Positions 7,156 through 14,623 are shown, numbered from the stretch's first letter. The stretch is 20,261 bases of DNA from A37T11 sp964546645 (GCA_964546645.1 CAZJKM010000048.1:1-20261), one strand, 5' to 3'. Notes: generated from the letters alone by a model not told the origin. Translations and numbers: made by a program.

Positions 7156-9282
7156 TCACCCGATCAGAGTGAAGTCGATCTGCCGTTTCACCAGGTCAAC
7201 TTTTTTTACTTTGATTTCCACTTCGTCGCCAAGCTGGTATTTTTTCTTTCTGCGTTGACCGATAATGCAGTAGTTTTTTTCATCCAGCGCGTAGAAATCG
7301 TCCGTAATATCCCGCAGGCGGACCATGCCTTCGCATTTATTTTCCTCAATTTCCACATACATGCCCCATTCGGTAACACCGGAAATAATGCCCATATAGT
7401 GCCGTCCGATCTGGTCCTGCAGAAATTCGGCCTGCTTGTACTTAACAGATGCGCGCTCGGCATCCGCCGCTTTCTTCTCCATCTGCGAAGCATGTGAGCA
7501 CAGCTTTTCGTAAAACTCGGCATTTACCGCTTTTCCCCCGGCCAGGTAATGCTCCAGCAGGCGGTGCACCATCATATCCGGATACCGGCGGATGGGAGAA
7601 GTGAAATGAGTATAATAGTCAAACGCCAGTCCGTAATGGCTGGTTTTTTTAGTGGTGTAAATAGCTTTCGCCATTGACCGGATCGCCAGCTGTGTCAAAA
7701 CGTTTTGCTCTTTGGTGCCCTCAATCTTTTCCATCAGCACATTCAGCGAGCGGGCGGTTTCTTTTTCTGTTTTCGTATTGAGCTTATACCCGAACCGGCT
7801 TGCAAACTGGGAGAAATTAAGGATACTCTCCTCATTTGGCGCGTCGTGCGACCGGTAGACAAAAGGTGGTTTTTGCTTACCGCGGCCCTTTTTGCCGACA
7901 AACTCGGCTACCTTTTTATTGGCCAGCAGCATAAAATCCTCAATCAGCTTATGAGCATCCTTGCGTTCTTTCACATACACGCCCAGCGGGCGTCCGTTTT
8001 CATCCAACCTAAATTTAACTTCCGTTGTTTCAAAGCTGATCGCCCCGTGTTTAAACCGGCGATCACGTAGCTGGTAAGCCAGCTTATTCAATATAGTCAG
8101 CTCTTCGCTGTATGGGCTTTCCTTCCCGTCCAGCACTTCCTGGGCTTCTTCGTAGCTGAAGCGATAATCTGAGTGGATGACCGTTCGGCCAAACCATTCC
8201 GAAAGGACGTTTGCTTTCCCGTCCAGTTCAAATACTGCTGAAAAGCAAAGTTTGTCTTCACGGGGGCGAAGCGAACACAGGTTATTGGAAAGGCGCTCCG
8301 GCAGCATGGGGATAACGCGGTCTACCAGGTACACGGATGTTCCGCGTTCAAAAGCTTCGTTATCCAGCTTCGTTTCGGGTTTTACATAGTAGGTAACATC
8401 CGCAATGTGTACGCCGATCTCGTAATTGCCATTAGGTAACCGGGCAAAAGACAGCGCGTCGTCAAAGTCTTTCGCATCAACAGGGTCAATGGTAAAAGTC
8501 GTTACTTTCCGGAAGTCGCGGCGTTGTTGTATTTCTTCCGGTGAAATGTTATCGTCAATCTGTTCAGATTCCCGCTCCACAGATTCGGGAAAAGCCAAGG
8601 GAAAACCGAAATCTGCCAGGATAGCATTCATCTCCGTGTTGTTTTCACCTTTTTTTCCCAATACGTGTTTCACGCGGCCTATCGGATTTTTAGCAGTTTC
8701 CGGCCAGTCCACAATGCTGACAACCACCTTTTCCCCGTCAAGGGCACCGTTGCTGTCTTCCAGCGGAACGAAGATGTCATGCAGCATTTTCCGGTCGTCT
8801 GCCGCTACAAAGGCAAAACGGGGAGAGACCGAGATGATGCCGGTAAATTCCGTACGGGCACGTTCCAGTATTTCCAGTACCTCACCTTCTTTGCGCCGGC
8901 CACGTTTCTTTTCATAGACGTGTATTTTCACCAGGTCACCATGCAATGCGTTGCGCAGCTTGCGGGGTCCAATGTAAATATCCTCCTCAAATTCGTCGTC
9001 TGTAACAATGTAGGCCGATCCGTCAGCCGTCAGGTCTACTTTTCCGGTCATAAACACCTTGAGTTCCCGCAGCATGAATTTGCCTTTTTCCACTTCATGG
9101 AGGAGGCCGCTCTTACTTTCCTCCTGCAGGATTTCACCGATGGCATGACGCGCATCGGGATCATTCAGGTTCAGTTTCGCCGCAACCTGCTTATAATTCA
9201 TGGGCTTGGTACCGTGTTTCTCAAAAATATCAGTGATCAGCTGCGTCAGGATCAGTTTAAAGGTATTGTTCTTCTTTGCCAT
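7156..9282 (-). CDS. rnr: Ribonuclease R
   Basis: This 708-residue 3'-5' exoribonuclease degrades structured RNA. Its order is an N-terminal helix-turn-helix region (about residues 1-70), two cold-shock/OB domains, the RNB catalytic domain (from about 255), and a C-terminal S1 domain (about 630-705). The catalytic motif DPVDAKDFDDA supplies Asp266, Asp272, Asp274 and Asp275. The HFTSPIRRYPDMMVHRLL segment near the end of RNB is also typical. The N-terminal HTH region and full length favour RNase R over RNase II. The leader between 9283 and about 9330 contains a hairpin, listed separately. Confidence 0.95.
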   Translation of the reverse strand: MAKKNNTFKLILTQLITDIFEKHGTKPMNYKQVAAKLNLNDPDARHAIGEILQEESKSGLLHEVEKGKFMLRELKVFMTGKVDLTADGSAYIVTDDEFEEDIYIGPRKLRNALHGDLVKIHVYEKKRGRRKEGEVLEILERARTEFTGIISVSPRFAFVAADDRKMLHDIFVPLEDSNGALDGEKVVVSIVDWPETAKNPIGRVKHVLGKKGENNTEMNAILADFGFPLAFPESVERESEQIDDNISPEEIQQRRDFRKVTTFTIDPVDAKDFDDALSFARLPNGNYEIGVHIADVTYYVKPETKLDNEAFERGTSVYLVDRVIPMLPERLSNNLCSLRPREDKLCFSAVFELDGKANVLSEWFGRTVIHSDYRFSYEEAQEVLDGKESPYSEELTILNKLAYQLRDRRFKHGAISFETTEVKFRLDENGRPLGVYVKERKDAHKLIEDFMLLANKKVAEFVGKKGRGKQKPPFVYRSHDAPNEESILNFSQFASRFGYKLNTKTEKETARSLNVLMEKIEGTKEQNVLTQLAIRSMAKAIYTTKKTSHYGLAFDYYTHFTSPIRRYPDMMVHRLLEHYLAGGKAVNAEFYEKLCSHASQMEKKAADAERASVKYKQAEFLQDQIGRHYMGIISGVTEWGMYVEIEENKCEGMVRLRDITDDFYALDEKNYCIIGQRRKKKYQLGDEVEIKVKKVDLVKRQIDFTLIG

Positions 9283-9306
9283 ATGATTACATCATGAAAA
9301 TTATCC

Positions 9307-9328
9307 GCCAACGGGTACATCCGCTGGC
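9307..9328 (-). promoter_or_regulatory. Hairpin in the rnr 5' leader
   Basis: Bases 9307-9314 pair with 9321-9328 (8 bp, one G-U pair in the minus-strand RNA) around a 6-base loop. It lies about 24 bases before the rnr ATG. It is not followed by a T-run, so it is not a simple terminator. A regulatory role is only a possibility. Confidence 0.35.
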
Positions 9329-9415
9329 ATGTAAACCTGTATCGGGAGCAAATTGTTCACCCGCTACGCGTTTAGCATGAATGTGTTAAATGTAGGAAAT
9401 ATTCTGCTGAATCCA

Positions 9416-9457
9416 CCAATCAACAAATAAACCAATCCACTAATAAACCGATCAACC
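9416..9457. repeat. Short degenerate tandem repeat, 16-bp unit
   Basis: Two complete 16-base units (9416-9431 and 9432-9447, consensus CCAATCmACwAATAAA with 2 differences) are followed by a partial third unit (9448-9457). The third unit runs over the stop codon of the ABC transporter gene at 9452-9454. Confidence 0.6.
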
Positions 9458-11236
9458 CTCCTCCTCTTCCAGCAGCTGTTTTTCGTGCAGCTCAAAATAA
9501 CTGCCCCGAAGGGCGATCAGTGCATCGTGTGAGCCTTGTTCAATGATTTCTCCGTGATCAAGTACCAGAATATGATCTGCATTCTTTATGGTGGATACCC
9601 GATGAGCGATGAAAATACTGGCCCGGTTGCGGGCGACCTTTCCCAGCCGGCTCAGGATTTCTTCCTCAGTTCTGGTATCCACTGCTGAAAGGCAATCGTC
9701 AAACACCAGTATCCGGGGCTCTTTCACTAATGCCCTGGCGATGCTGACGCGCTGTTTCTGTCCGCCGGAAAGCGTAATCCCACGCTCACCGATAACCGTA
9801 TCGAACCCGTTTTCAAACCGGATGATGTTGTCGTATACCGCGGCATTACGTGCGGCTTCTTCCACCTTTTCACGGTCTTCCGTATCCAGCCCGAAAGCGA
9901 TGTTGCGTCCGATGGTATCGGAGAAAAGAAACACGTCCTGCGGAATAAACCCGACCTGTGAACGATAGGAAGGCAGGTTGAGCTGTGTAAGGGGGGTGCC
10001 ATCAATACGGATAGTTCCGGTGTCTGTATCGTACATCCGCATCAATAAATTGGCGATAGTTGTTTTTCCGGAGCCGGTACGGCCGATGATCGCCAGTATC
10101 TGCCCCGGTTTTACTTCAAAAGATATATTTTTGAGCGCCTGTATACCGGTATCCGGATAAGTAAAGCTGACCTGATCAAAAAGGATGTGTCCCTCTATTT
10201 CTTTGGGTGGGACAGATGGCGAAACGATTTCCGGCTGTGTCTGAAGGAACTCATTGATCCGTTGCTGCGAGGCTGCCGCCCGCTGAACGAGGGAGGTAAC
10301 CCAGGCCAGTGACATGGCCGGAAACGTAAGCTGGTTAACATACACGATAAATTCAGCAATGTTGCCGGACGTGATATGGCCTCCCATTACCTGAATGCCG
10401 CCTACATAAACGGTAATGACCGTACTCAGGCCGATCAGCAGGACGATGAGCGGGAAAAAGATCGCCTGCACTTTTACCAATGAGATAGAAACCTGTTTAT
10501 AAACGTTGCTTTCTTCCGCAAACCGCTTCATCTTATCGTTTTCCCGGTTATATGATTTAATGATGCGGATGCCGGAAAACGTTTCCTGTACAAAGCTGGA
10601 CAGGGTGGATAACTGCCGTTGTATGCGCTCACTCCGGCGGTTGATGACCTTATTGATGTAGAGGATAACAACCGACAGGACAGGTATGGGCAGGAGGGCG
10701 TATAAGGTGAGGGTGGGGTTCACGCTGATCATTGCGGCAATAACCATAATGGACAGCACCACCGTATTAATAGCGTACATAATGGCCGGGCCTAGGTAGG
10801 CACGTACCCGGGTTACATCTTCCGTAACACGGTTCATCAGGTCGCCCGTATTATTGCGCCGGTAAAAAGCTATGCTTAGCTGCTGGTATTGATTATATAT
10901 TTCATTCTTCAGATCATATTCAATATGCCGGGAGGTGAGGATAAGGGTCTGCCGCATGAGGAACAGGAAGAAACCGCGTATAAGGGATAGCAGCAATACC
11001 AACACTCCGAAGAATAAAACACTTTGCCCGAATATCTGATAGATCAGTTCCTGGCGTTCAAATCCATCAAACAGGCGATAGAGCGCAATGTTCTCGCTGA
11101 TCAGGTCAAATGCGACACGGATGACCTGTGCCGGAATCACCCCGAAAAAGTTGGAGATAATAACGAAAATAATCCCTGGCAGCATCCGCCACCGGTATTT
11201 ATAAAAATACTTGTTGAGATAAGCGAGGTGTTTCAT
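9452..11236 (-). CDS. ABC exporter, fused membrane and ATPase domains (MsbA/BmrC-like)
   Basis: This 594-residue half-transporter has a six-helix type IV exporter membrane domain (about residues 15-320) joined to an ATPase domain (about 348-590). The ATPase motifs are Walker A GRTGSGKT (385-392), Q-loop Gln433, signature LSGGQ (489-493), Walker B ILVFDD (509-514), SAVD D-loop and switch His545. The residue after the Walker B Asp is Asp514, not the usual catalytic Glu, as in the weaker site of heterodimeric exporters such as BmrC or TM287. No partner half-transporter is adjacent. Substrates of such exporters are lipids, drugs or peptides and cannot be predicted here. The gene has its own -7 box 6 bases before the ATG. 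Confidence 0.9.
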   Translation of the reverse strand: MKHLAYLNKYFYKYRWRMLPGIIFVIISNFFGVIPAQVIRVAFDLISENIALYRLFDGFERQELIYQIFGQSVLFFGVLVLLLSLIRGFFLFLMRQTLILTSRHIEYDLKNEIYNQYQQLSIAFYRRNNTGDLMNRVTEDVTRVRAYLGPAIMYAINTVVLSIMVIAAMISVNPTLTLYALLPIPVLSVVILYINKVINRRSERIQRQLSTLSSFVQETFSGIRIIKSYNRENDKMKRFAEESNVYKQVSISLVKVQAIFFPLIVLLIGLSTVITVYVGGIQVMGGHITSGNIAEFIVYVNQLTFPAMSLAWVTSLVQRAAASQQRINEFLQTQPEIVSPSVPPKEIEGHILFDQVSFTYPDTGIQALKNISFEVKPGQILAIIGRTGSGKTTIANLLMRMYDTDTGTIRIDGTPLTQLNLPSYRSQVGFIPQDVFLFSDTIGRNIAFGLDTEDREKVEEAARNAAVYDNIIRFENGFDTVIGERGITLSGGQKQRVSIARALVKEPRILVFDDCLSAVDTRTEEEILSRLGKVARNRASIFIAHRVSTIKNADHILVLDHGEIIEQGSHDALIALRGSYFELHEKQLLEEEEG

Positions 11237-11242
11237 TCATCG

Positions 11243-11250
11243 CAAAAATA
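11243..11250 (-). promoter_or_regulatory. Putative -7 box for the ABC exporter gene
   Basis: The minus strand reads TATTTTTG, an exact TAnnTTTG match, six bases before the ATG at 11236. This implies a very short or absent 5' leader. Confidence 0.5.
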
Positions 11251-11330
11251 GCGTATGCCTTTGTCAGTTTCGGTCACAATGGCGAAATATTTCATAAATA
11301 TCGTTCAAGCCTGTCCTAAACTTTTCATAA

Positions 11331-11423
11331 ATGTGTCCAACTATCATAGCCTTTCTGGTGCTTATCGGTATTGCGATCTTTGACAAATTTATTGAAACTA
11401 TGACGGTCAAGTTTTGGAAATAA
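11331..11423 (+). CDS. Possible 30-residue hydrophobic micro-ORF
   Basis: An ATG frame encodes a hydrophobic stretch (TIIAFLVLIGIAIF, residues 4-17), then an amphipathic charged tail ending in FWK, and stops with TAA at 11421-11423. The layout resembles small membrane peptides. However, it has no promoter-like box or ribosome-binding site that I can see, and a frame of 30 codons arises easily by chance. It is listed only as a candidate. Confidence 0.22.
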   Translation: MCPTIIAFLVLIGIAIFDKFIETMTVKFWK

Positions 11424-11439
11424 TCTGAGAAAATAAAAT

Positions 11440-11447
11440 TATATTTG
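11440..11447 (+). promoter_or_regulatory. Putative -7 box upstream of the LRR lipoprotein gene
   Basis: TATATTTG matches TAnnTTTG. A TTTG at 11413-11416 lies 23 bases upstream, a little more than the usual 19-21. If used, it gives a leader of about 170 bases. Confidence 0.45.
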
Positions 11448-11497
11448 CCATAGGAGGGGGGAGTTTTGTTGTGAAACCTCTAAGGTAATTAGAGTTA

Positions 11498-11540
11498 CTT
11501 AATTTATCCCTCTTTTATTTTAACATTTAGGACGCTATTG
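11498..11540 (+). repeat. Direct repeat, left copy (43 bp)
   Basis: It begins CTTAATTTATCCCTC and ends TTTAGGACGCTATTG. It matches the copy at 12389-12429 with two substitutions and one 2-base gap, and the last 15 bases are identical. The two copies flank the LRR gene in the same orientation, each roughly 80-95 bases before a start codon. Confidence 0.8.
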
Positions 11541-11619
11541 TTCTACAATATATATACCGAAGATACACCCGGAAACAAAGTAGAATAGTTAACATGTCAG
11601 ACAACATAAAAATCAAAAA

Positions 11620-12345
11620 ATGAAACAGTATCTAAATATCAGTATGACATTCCTGTTGGGTGTGCTACTGCTCAGCGCCTGTAAAAAGGAAGCGCCCCGT
11701 CAGAAAGAGGAAGAACCGGGAGCAAATAAAATAACCCTGACCAAGGCCGCCGACGCCAGGGGCGACTGGACATTGTACTTAAATGCCGCTTCAGCCGACC
11801 GGCCGGAGATATGGGCAGATCTAAACAACAATCGGGTTAAAGACAATGGTGAATCTATCGCCAATTTTGGCAGTGAGTATGCTAACCGGAACAGTTTTTC
11901 TCTGGGCGCCTCCAAAACCATTGGACTGTATGGCCGGGTTACCATACTCCATTGTCACGATAACGAGTTGACGGCTTTAGACGTATCCAAAAGCAACACA
12001 TTAGTAGAGTTGTATTGTCTGGGCAATAAATTGACGACTCTGGATGTATCAAACAACTCAGCTTTGGAAAAGCTGAGTTGTTTTGGTAATAACTTAACGG
12101 CGCTAAATCTGTCTGGCAATACGAATATCAAGTCTGTCCAGGTGTATGGCAATCAAATTTCGGCCGCAAATATGACACAGCTTATCAATAGCCTGCCTGC
12201 GCGTCAGGTGGCGGATGATGCCAGGTTATATGTACGACAAGCATCTGATAACAACAGCCGGCCTACGGCTACCGATATAACCACCGCCAAAACCAAAAAC
12301 TGGAAGCTGTACGCTATGGAAGGAGCGGGCTGGACGGAATTGTAG
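11620..12345 (+). CDS. Leucine-rich-repeat lipoprotein with cysteine ladder
   Basis: This 241-residue protein has a signal peptide and lipobox (LLSAC, Cys21), then a charged linker. A segment with a 12-residue calcium-loop pattern follows (Asp67, Asn69, Asn71, Asp75, Glu78 in DLNNNRVKDNGE). Four LRRs of 21 residues occupy about 107-190. Cysteines 112, 133 and 154 recur exactly every 21 residues (LxCxxN), as in the internalin-J type; the fourth repeat has Val175 at that place. The short repeat run suggests a surface binding or scaffold protein, but its ligand is unknown. The coding sequence appears more AT-rich than its neighbours and contains a perfect hairpin. Direct repeats flank the gene, so it may have arrived or duplicated as a cassette. 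Confidence 0.85.
   Translation: MKQYLNISMTFLLGVLLLSACKKEAPRQKEEEPGANKITLTKAADARGDWTLYLNAASADRPEIWADLNNNRVKDNGESIANFGSEYANRNSFSLGASKTIGLYGRVTILHCHDNELTALDVSKSNTLVELYCLGNKLTTLDVSNNSALEKLSCFGNNLTALNLSGNTNIKSVQVYGNQISAANMTQLINSLPARQVADDARLYVRQASDNNSRPTATDITTAKTKNWKLYAMEGAGWTEL
12051..12083 (+). repeat. Perfect inverted repeat inside the LRR gene
   Basis: Bases 12051-12065 are the exact reverse complement of 12069-12083 (15 bp, 3-base loop GGA), starting AAACAACTCAGC. It covers codons for about residues 144-155, including Cys154, and is followed by a short T-rich stretch. Confidence 0.9.
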
Positions 12346-12353
12346 CAAAGCGG

Positions 12354-12385
12354 CTGTTTAAAATTTATCATACAAATTTAAACAG
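12354..12385 (+). terminator. Possible terminator after the LRR gene
   Basis: CTGTTTAAAATTT (12354-12366) pairs with AAATTTAAACAG (12374-12385), 12 bp with a one-base bulge and a 7-base loop, starting 8 bases after the TAG stop. The stem is AT-rich and the best T-run (12402-12410) is about 17 bases further on, so termination may be inefficient. Confidence 0.4.
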
Positions 12386-12388
12386 GCT

Positions 12389-12429
12389 CTTAATTTACCC
12401 CTCTTTTTTTAACGTTTAGGACGCTATTG
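12389..12429 (+). repeat. Direct repeat, right copy (41 bp)
   Basis: Second copy of the element at 11498-11540, lying between the LRR gene and the promoter of the leucine-dehydrogenase-like gene. The distance from copy to copy is 891 bases and spans the whole LRR gene. Confidence 0.8.
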
Positions 12430-12459
12430 AATATCGTTTCATTGATGTTACAACGCCCG

Positions 12460-12491
12460 TTTGCATATAAAAAGCAATTTATCTATGTTTG
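12460..12491 (+). promoter_or_regulatory. Promoter of the leucine-dehydrogenase-like gene
   Basis: TTTG (12460-12463), a 20-base spacer and TATGTTTG (12484-12491) match both boxes of the Bacteroidota consensus TTTG-N19-21-TAnnTTTG. It is the best full promoter match in the window. It also argues against the in-frame TTG at 12489, which lies inside the box, as the start codon. Confidence 0.7.
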
Positions 12492-12521
12492 GCAAAAAAT
12501 AGCCGTAACGTACAAGTCATT

Positions 12522-13610
12522 ATGATGCCGGATCCGTCATCCCCGTCTGTTTTTCAACTCCTTGGCCAGTATGGCCATCAACAGCTTGTTTATTGCCAGG
12601 ATAATGAGGTTGGCCTGCAGGCCATCATCGCCGTGCATGATACCACCCTGGGACCTGCCATCGGTGGTGTCCGCATGCTGCCGTACAGGCACGCGTCTGA
12701 GGCCCTGGAGGATGTGCTGCGCTTGTCACGGGGAATGACGTACAAGGCGGCAATAACCGGCCTGAATATGGGCGGCGGAAACGCGGTGATCATTGGCGAC
12801 AGCCGCACGAAAAAGTCGGAGGCGCTCTTGAGGCGTTTCGGACAGTTCGTCAACCAGCTGAACGGATCCTTCATTGCTTCGCTGGATGTCGGAACCACCC
12901 CGCAGGATATGGAGTACATCCAGATGGAAACCGGTTTTGTGGCGGGACTTCCCAAATCATTGGGAGGAAGCGGCGATTCGTCTCCGTTTACGGCGAGGGG
13001 TGTTTTCCTGGGTATCAAGGCGGCTTTGAAAGAGGTGTTCGGTAACGACGGTCTGGCCGGGCGTACCGTGGCTGTACAGGGAACAGGCCAGGTGGGCGAA
13101 CATCTTACGGCCCTGTTACGGGAGGAGAATGCGACGGTCTATGTAAGCGATATCGACGAAGAGCGGATGGTGCAGGTTGCCAATAAATACGATGCCCGCG
13201 CCGTGGTGGCCAATAAGAGTATTTATGATATGGACGTGGATATTTATGCACCTTGTGCGCTGGGCGGAACCATCAATGACGATACCATCCCGCGCATGCG
13301 TTGCCGTATCATTGCCGGGTCAGCCAATAACCAGCTATTAGACGAACAAAAGCATGGGGCCATGCTGCTTGACCGGGACATTACGTATGCGCCGGACTAT
13401 CTGATTAATGCCGGGGGACTGATCAGTTGCTACGCGGAAATGGCAGGCTATTCAGCTGCACGGACTGCCGCATTAACAGAGAAAATATACGATGCCACCC
13501 GCCGGGTGATACAACGCTCAAAGGATGAACGGATCGCTTCATCCGTCGCTGCGAACGAGATCGCGGAAGAACGGATCGCTGCCATAAAAAAAATAAAAAC
13601 GCACTTCTGA
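12522..13610 (+). CDS. Leucine/Glu/Phe/Val dehydrogenase homologue lacking the catalytic lysine
   Basis: This 362-residue protein aligns without gaps to the first half of leucine dehydrogenase (offset +7 to the Bacillus numbering). Gly48 corresponds to Gly41, Lys75 (MTYKAA) to Lys68, and Asp122 (LDVGT) to Asp115. The place of catalytic Lys80 in GGGKAVIIGD is Asn87 (codon AAC at 12780-12782). The NAD-binding motif GTGQVG and the acidic residue after the second strand (VSDID) are intact. Active members deaminate branched-chain amino acids to 2-oxo acids with NAD+. This one probably binds NAD but may be inactive or altered. The start is ATG 12522 (or 12525), just downstream of the promoter. nusB follows. 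Confidence 0.85.
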   Translation: MMPDPSSPSVFQLLGQYGHQQLVYCQDNEVGLQAIIAVHDTTLGPAIGGVRMLPYRHASEALEDVLRLSRGMTYKAAITGLNMGGGNAVIIGDSRTKKSEALLRRFGQFVNQLNGSFIASLDVGTTPQDMEYIQMETGFVAGLPKSLGGSGDSSPFTARGVFLGIKAALKEVFGNDGLAGRTVAVQGTGQVGEHLTALLREENATVYVSDIDEERMVQVANKYDARAVVANKSIYDMDVDIYAPCALGGTINDDTIPRMRCRIIAGSANNQLLDEQKHGAMLLDRDITYAPDYLINAGGLISCYAEMAGYSAARTAALTEKIYDATRRVIQRSKDERIASSVAANEIAEERIAAIKKIKTHF

Positions 13611-13634
13611 CAAGCATATGGCAGAATTTGTTAG

Positions 13635-13642
13635 TATCTTTG
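13635..13642 (+). promoter_or_regulatory. Putative -7 box for nusB
   Basis: TATCTTTG matches TAnnTTTG exactly and lies 31 bases before the nusB ATG at 13674. No matching -33 box is apparent. Confidence 0.5.
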
Positions 13643-13673
13643 TCGCCGCTATATAAATATTCGTTCTTTGCAC

Positions 13674-14621
13674 ATGTTAAACAGACGGCATCTCCGCGCG
13701 AAAGTATTACAGATATTATACGCTTATCAGCTATCTGATGATAAGCAGATCGGCCGCTTCCAGAAAGCTTTATTGAAAAGTGCCGATGAAGTGTATGAAA
13801 TGTATATCTGGCTGCTGGCGCTGCTGGAAGAGGTCTCTGCCTATACACTGGTTGATGCGGAAGAATGCGCTAATAAGTTTTTGCCCTCAGAAGAGGACCT
13901 TCAAAGGAACACCCGCTTTTACTCCAATACCTTTATTGAGTCGCTTCGCCTGAATGAACCGTTCAACGCGATGGTTAAAAAATACAAAGTTGACTGGGGC
14001 TTTGACCCGGAGGTGGCAAAGACTGTTTTCCAGCTGCTCAAAAGAACGCCGGAATACGAAGCATACCTGCAGCAGGAAGACCGGTCCATACAGGCCGAGA
14101 AAGATATCATCCGTTTTGTATTCCGGAGCATTATCCTGAAAAACCCGGCCATTGAGCAGATCTTTGAAGAGAAGTTTATCAATTGGCCGGTTGACAAAGA
14201 AGTGCTCAAGGCTATGATTGCCAAAACGTTCAAGAACTTTAGTAGTGAGGACCCGGCAAAGAACCAGTTAACGGAACTGTCATTGAATTGGGGAGACGAC
14301 AGGGAATTTATGACAGAATTGTTCCGGCTGACGCTGACCTACACCGAGGAATACCAGTCGCTCATTTCCGGCAAAACAAAGAACTGGGAATCGGAGCGTG
14401 TAGCCCTGATCGATACCTTATTAATGCGGATGGCTATCTGTGAAATGCTGAACTTTTCATCCATCCCGGTTAAGGTGACCATCAATGAATACCTGGAGAT
14501 ATCCAAAGAGTTCAGCACCGCTAAAAGTAATTTCTTTATCAACGGAATTCTTGATAAAGTGCTGATAGATCTGAAAGAATCCGGACGAATCCGTAAATTT
14601 GGCAGAGGACTAATTGAATAA
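13674..14621 (+). CDS. nusB: Transcription antitermination factor NusB, long form
   Basis: NusB binds boxA RNA with ribosomal protein S10 and keeps RNA polymerase elongating through rRNA operons. The protein is 315 residues, against about 140 in E. coli. The first NusB helix (RRHLRAKVLQILYAYQ, residues 4-19) is separated from the C-terminal NusB core (about 240-305, ERVALIDTLLMRMAICEML and SNFFINGILDKVL). Between them lies a helical insert of over 200 residues. Such long NusB proteins are known in Bacteroidota. The ATG at 13674 is preferred over a TTG two codons upstream. The stop is followed after 2 bases by the DUF1573 gene, starting a tight same-strand cluster. Confidence 0.88.
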   Translation: MLNRRHLRAKVLQILYAYQLSDDKQIGRFQKALLKSADEVYEMYIWLLALLEEVSAYTLVDAEECANKFLPSEEDLQRNTRFYSNTFIESLRLNEPFNAMVKKYKVDWGFDPEVAKTVFQLLKRTPEYEAYLQQEDRSIQAEKDIIRFVFRSIILKNPAIEQIFEEKFINWPVDKEVLKAMIAKTFKNFSSEDPAKNQLTELSLNWGDDREFMTELFRLTLTYTEEYQSLISGKTKNWESERVALIDTLLMRMAICEMLNFSSIPVKVTINEYLEISKEFSTAKSNFFINGILDKVLIDLKESGRIRKFGRGLIE

Positions 14622-14623
14622 AG

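Larger units (their letters stand above)
11237..11619. other. 383-base intergenic region before the LRR lipoprotein gene
   Basis: This gap holds the ABC exporter promoter (11243-11250) and a possible 30-codon ORF (11331-11423). It also holds a TATATTTG box (11440-11447), a small hairpin (11478-11483 with 11489-11494, 6 bp, 5-base loop) and the left copy of a direct repeat (11498-11540). The remaining sequence is AT-rich with no recognisable gene. If the box at 11440 is the LRR promoter, the mRNA leader is about 170 bases, unlike the very short leaders of several neighbouring genes. Confidence 0.6.

Noticed and set aside
8665..9297. 210-codon + strand ORF opposite rnr
   Set aside because: It is a shadow of the RNase R gene, whose catalytic motifs are clear. 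The antisense product has no family features.
9416..9457. CRISPR-like repeats
   Set aside because: Units are 16 bases, directly adjacent with no spacers, and degenerate: a simple tandem repeat.
11279..11383. 34-codon ORF overlapping the 30-codon micro-ORF
   Set aside because: No hydrophobic or other protein-like pattern, and no promoter box or ribosome-binding site in front.
12051..12090. True intragenic terminator in the LRR gene
   Set aside because: The stem is perfect, but only four Ts follow before GG and the frame continues through intact repeats, so I report it only as a hairpin.
11498..12429. Insertion sequence with terminal repeats
   Set aside because: The repeats are direct, not inverted, and the single gene between them is an LRR lipoprotein with no transposase features.
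12489..12524. TTG start adding 11 residues to the dehydrogenase homologue
   Set aside because: The TTG lies within the -7 box TATGTTTG at 12484-12491, and the added residues are not family-like. ATG 12522 fits better.
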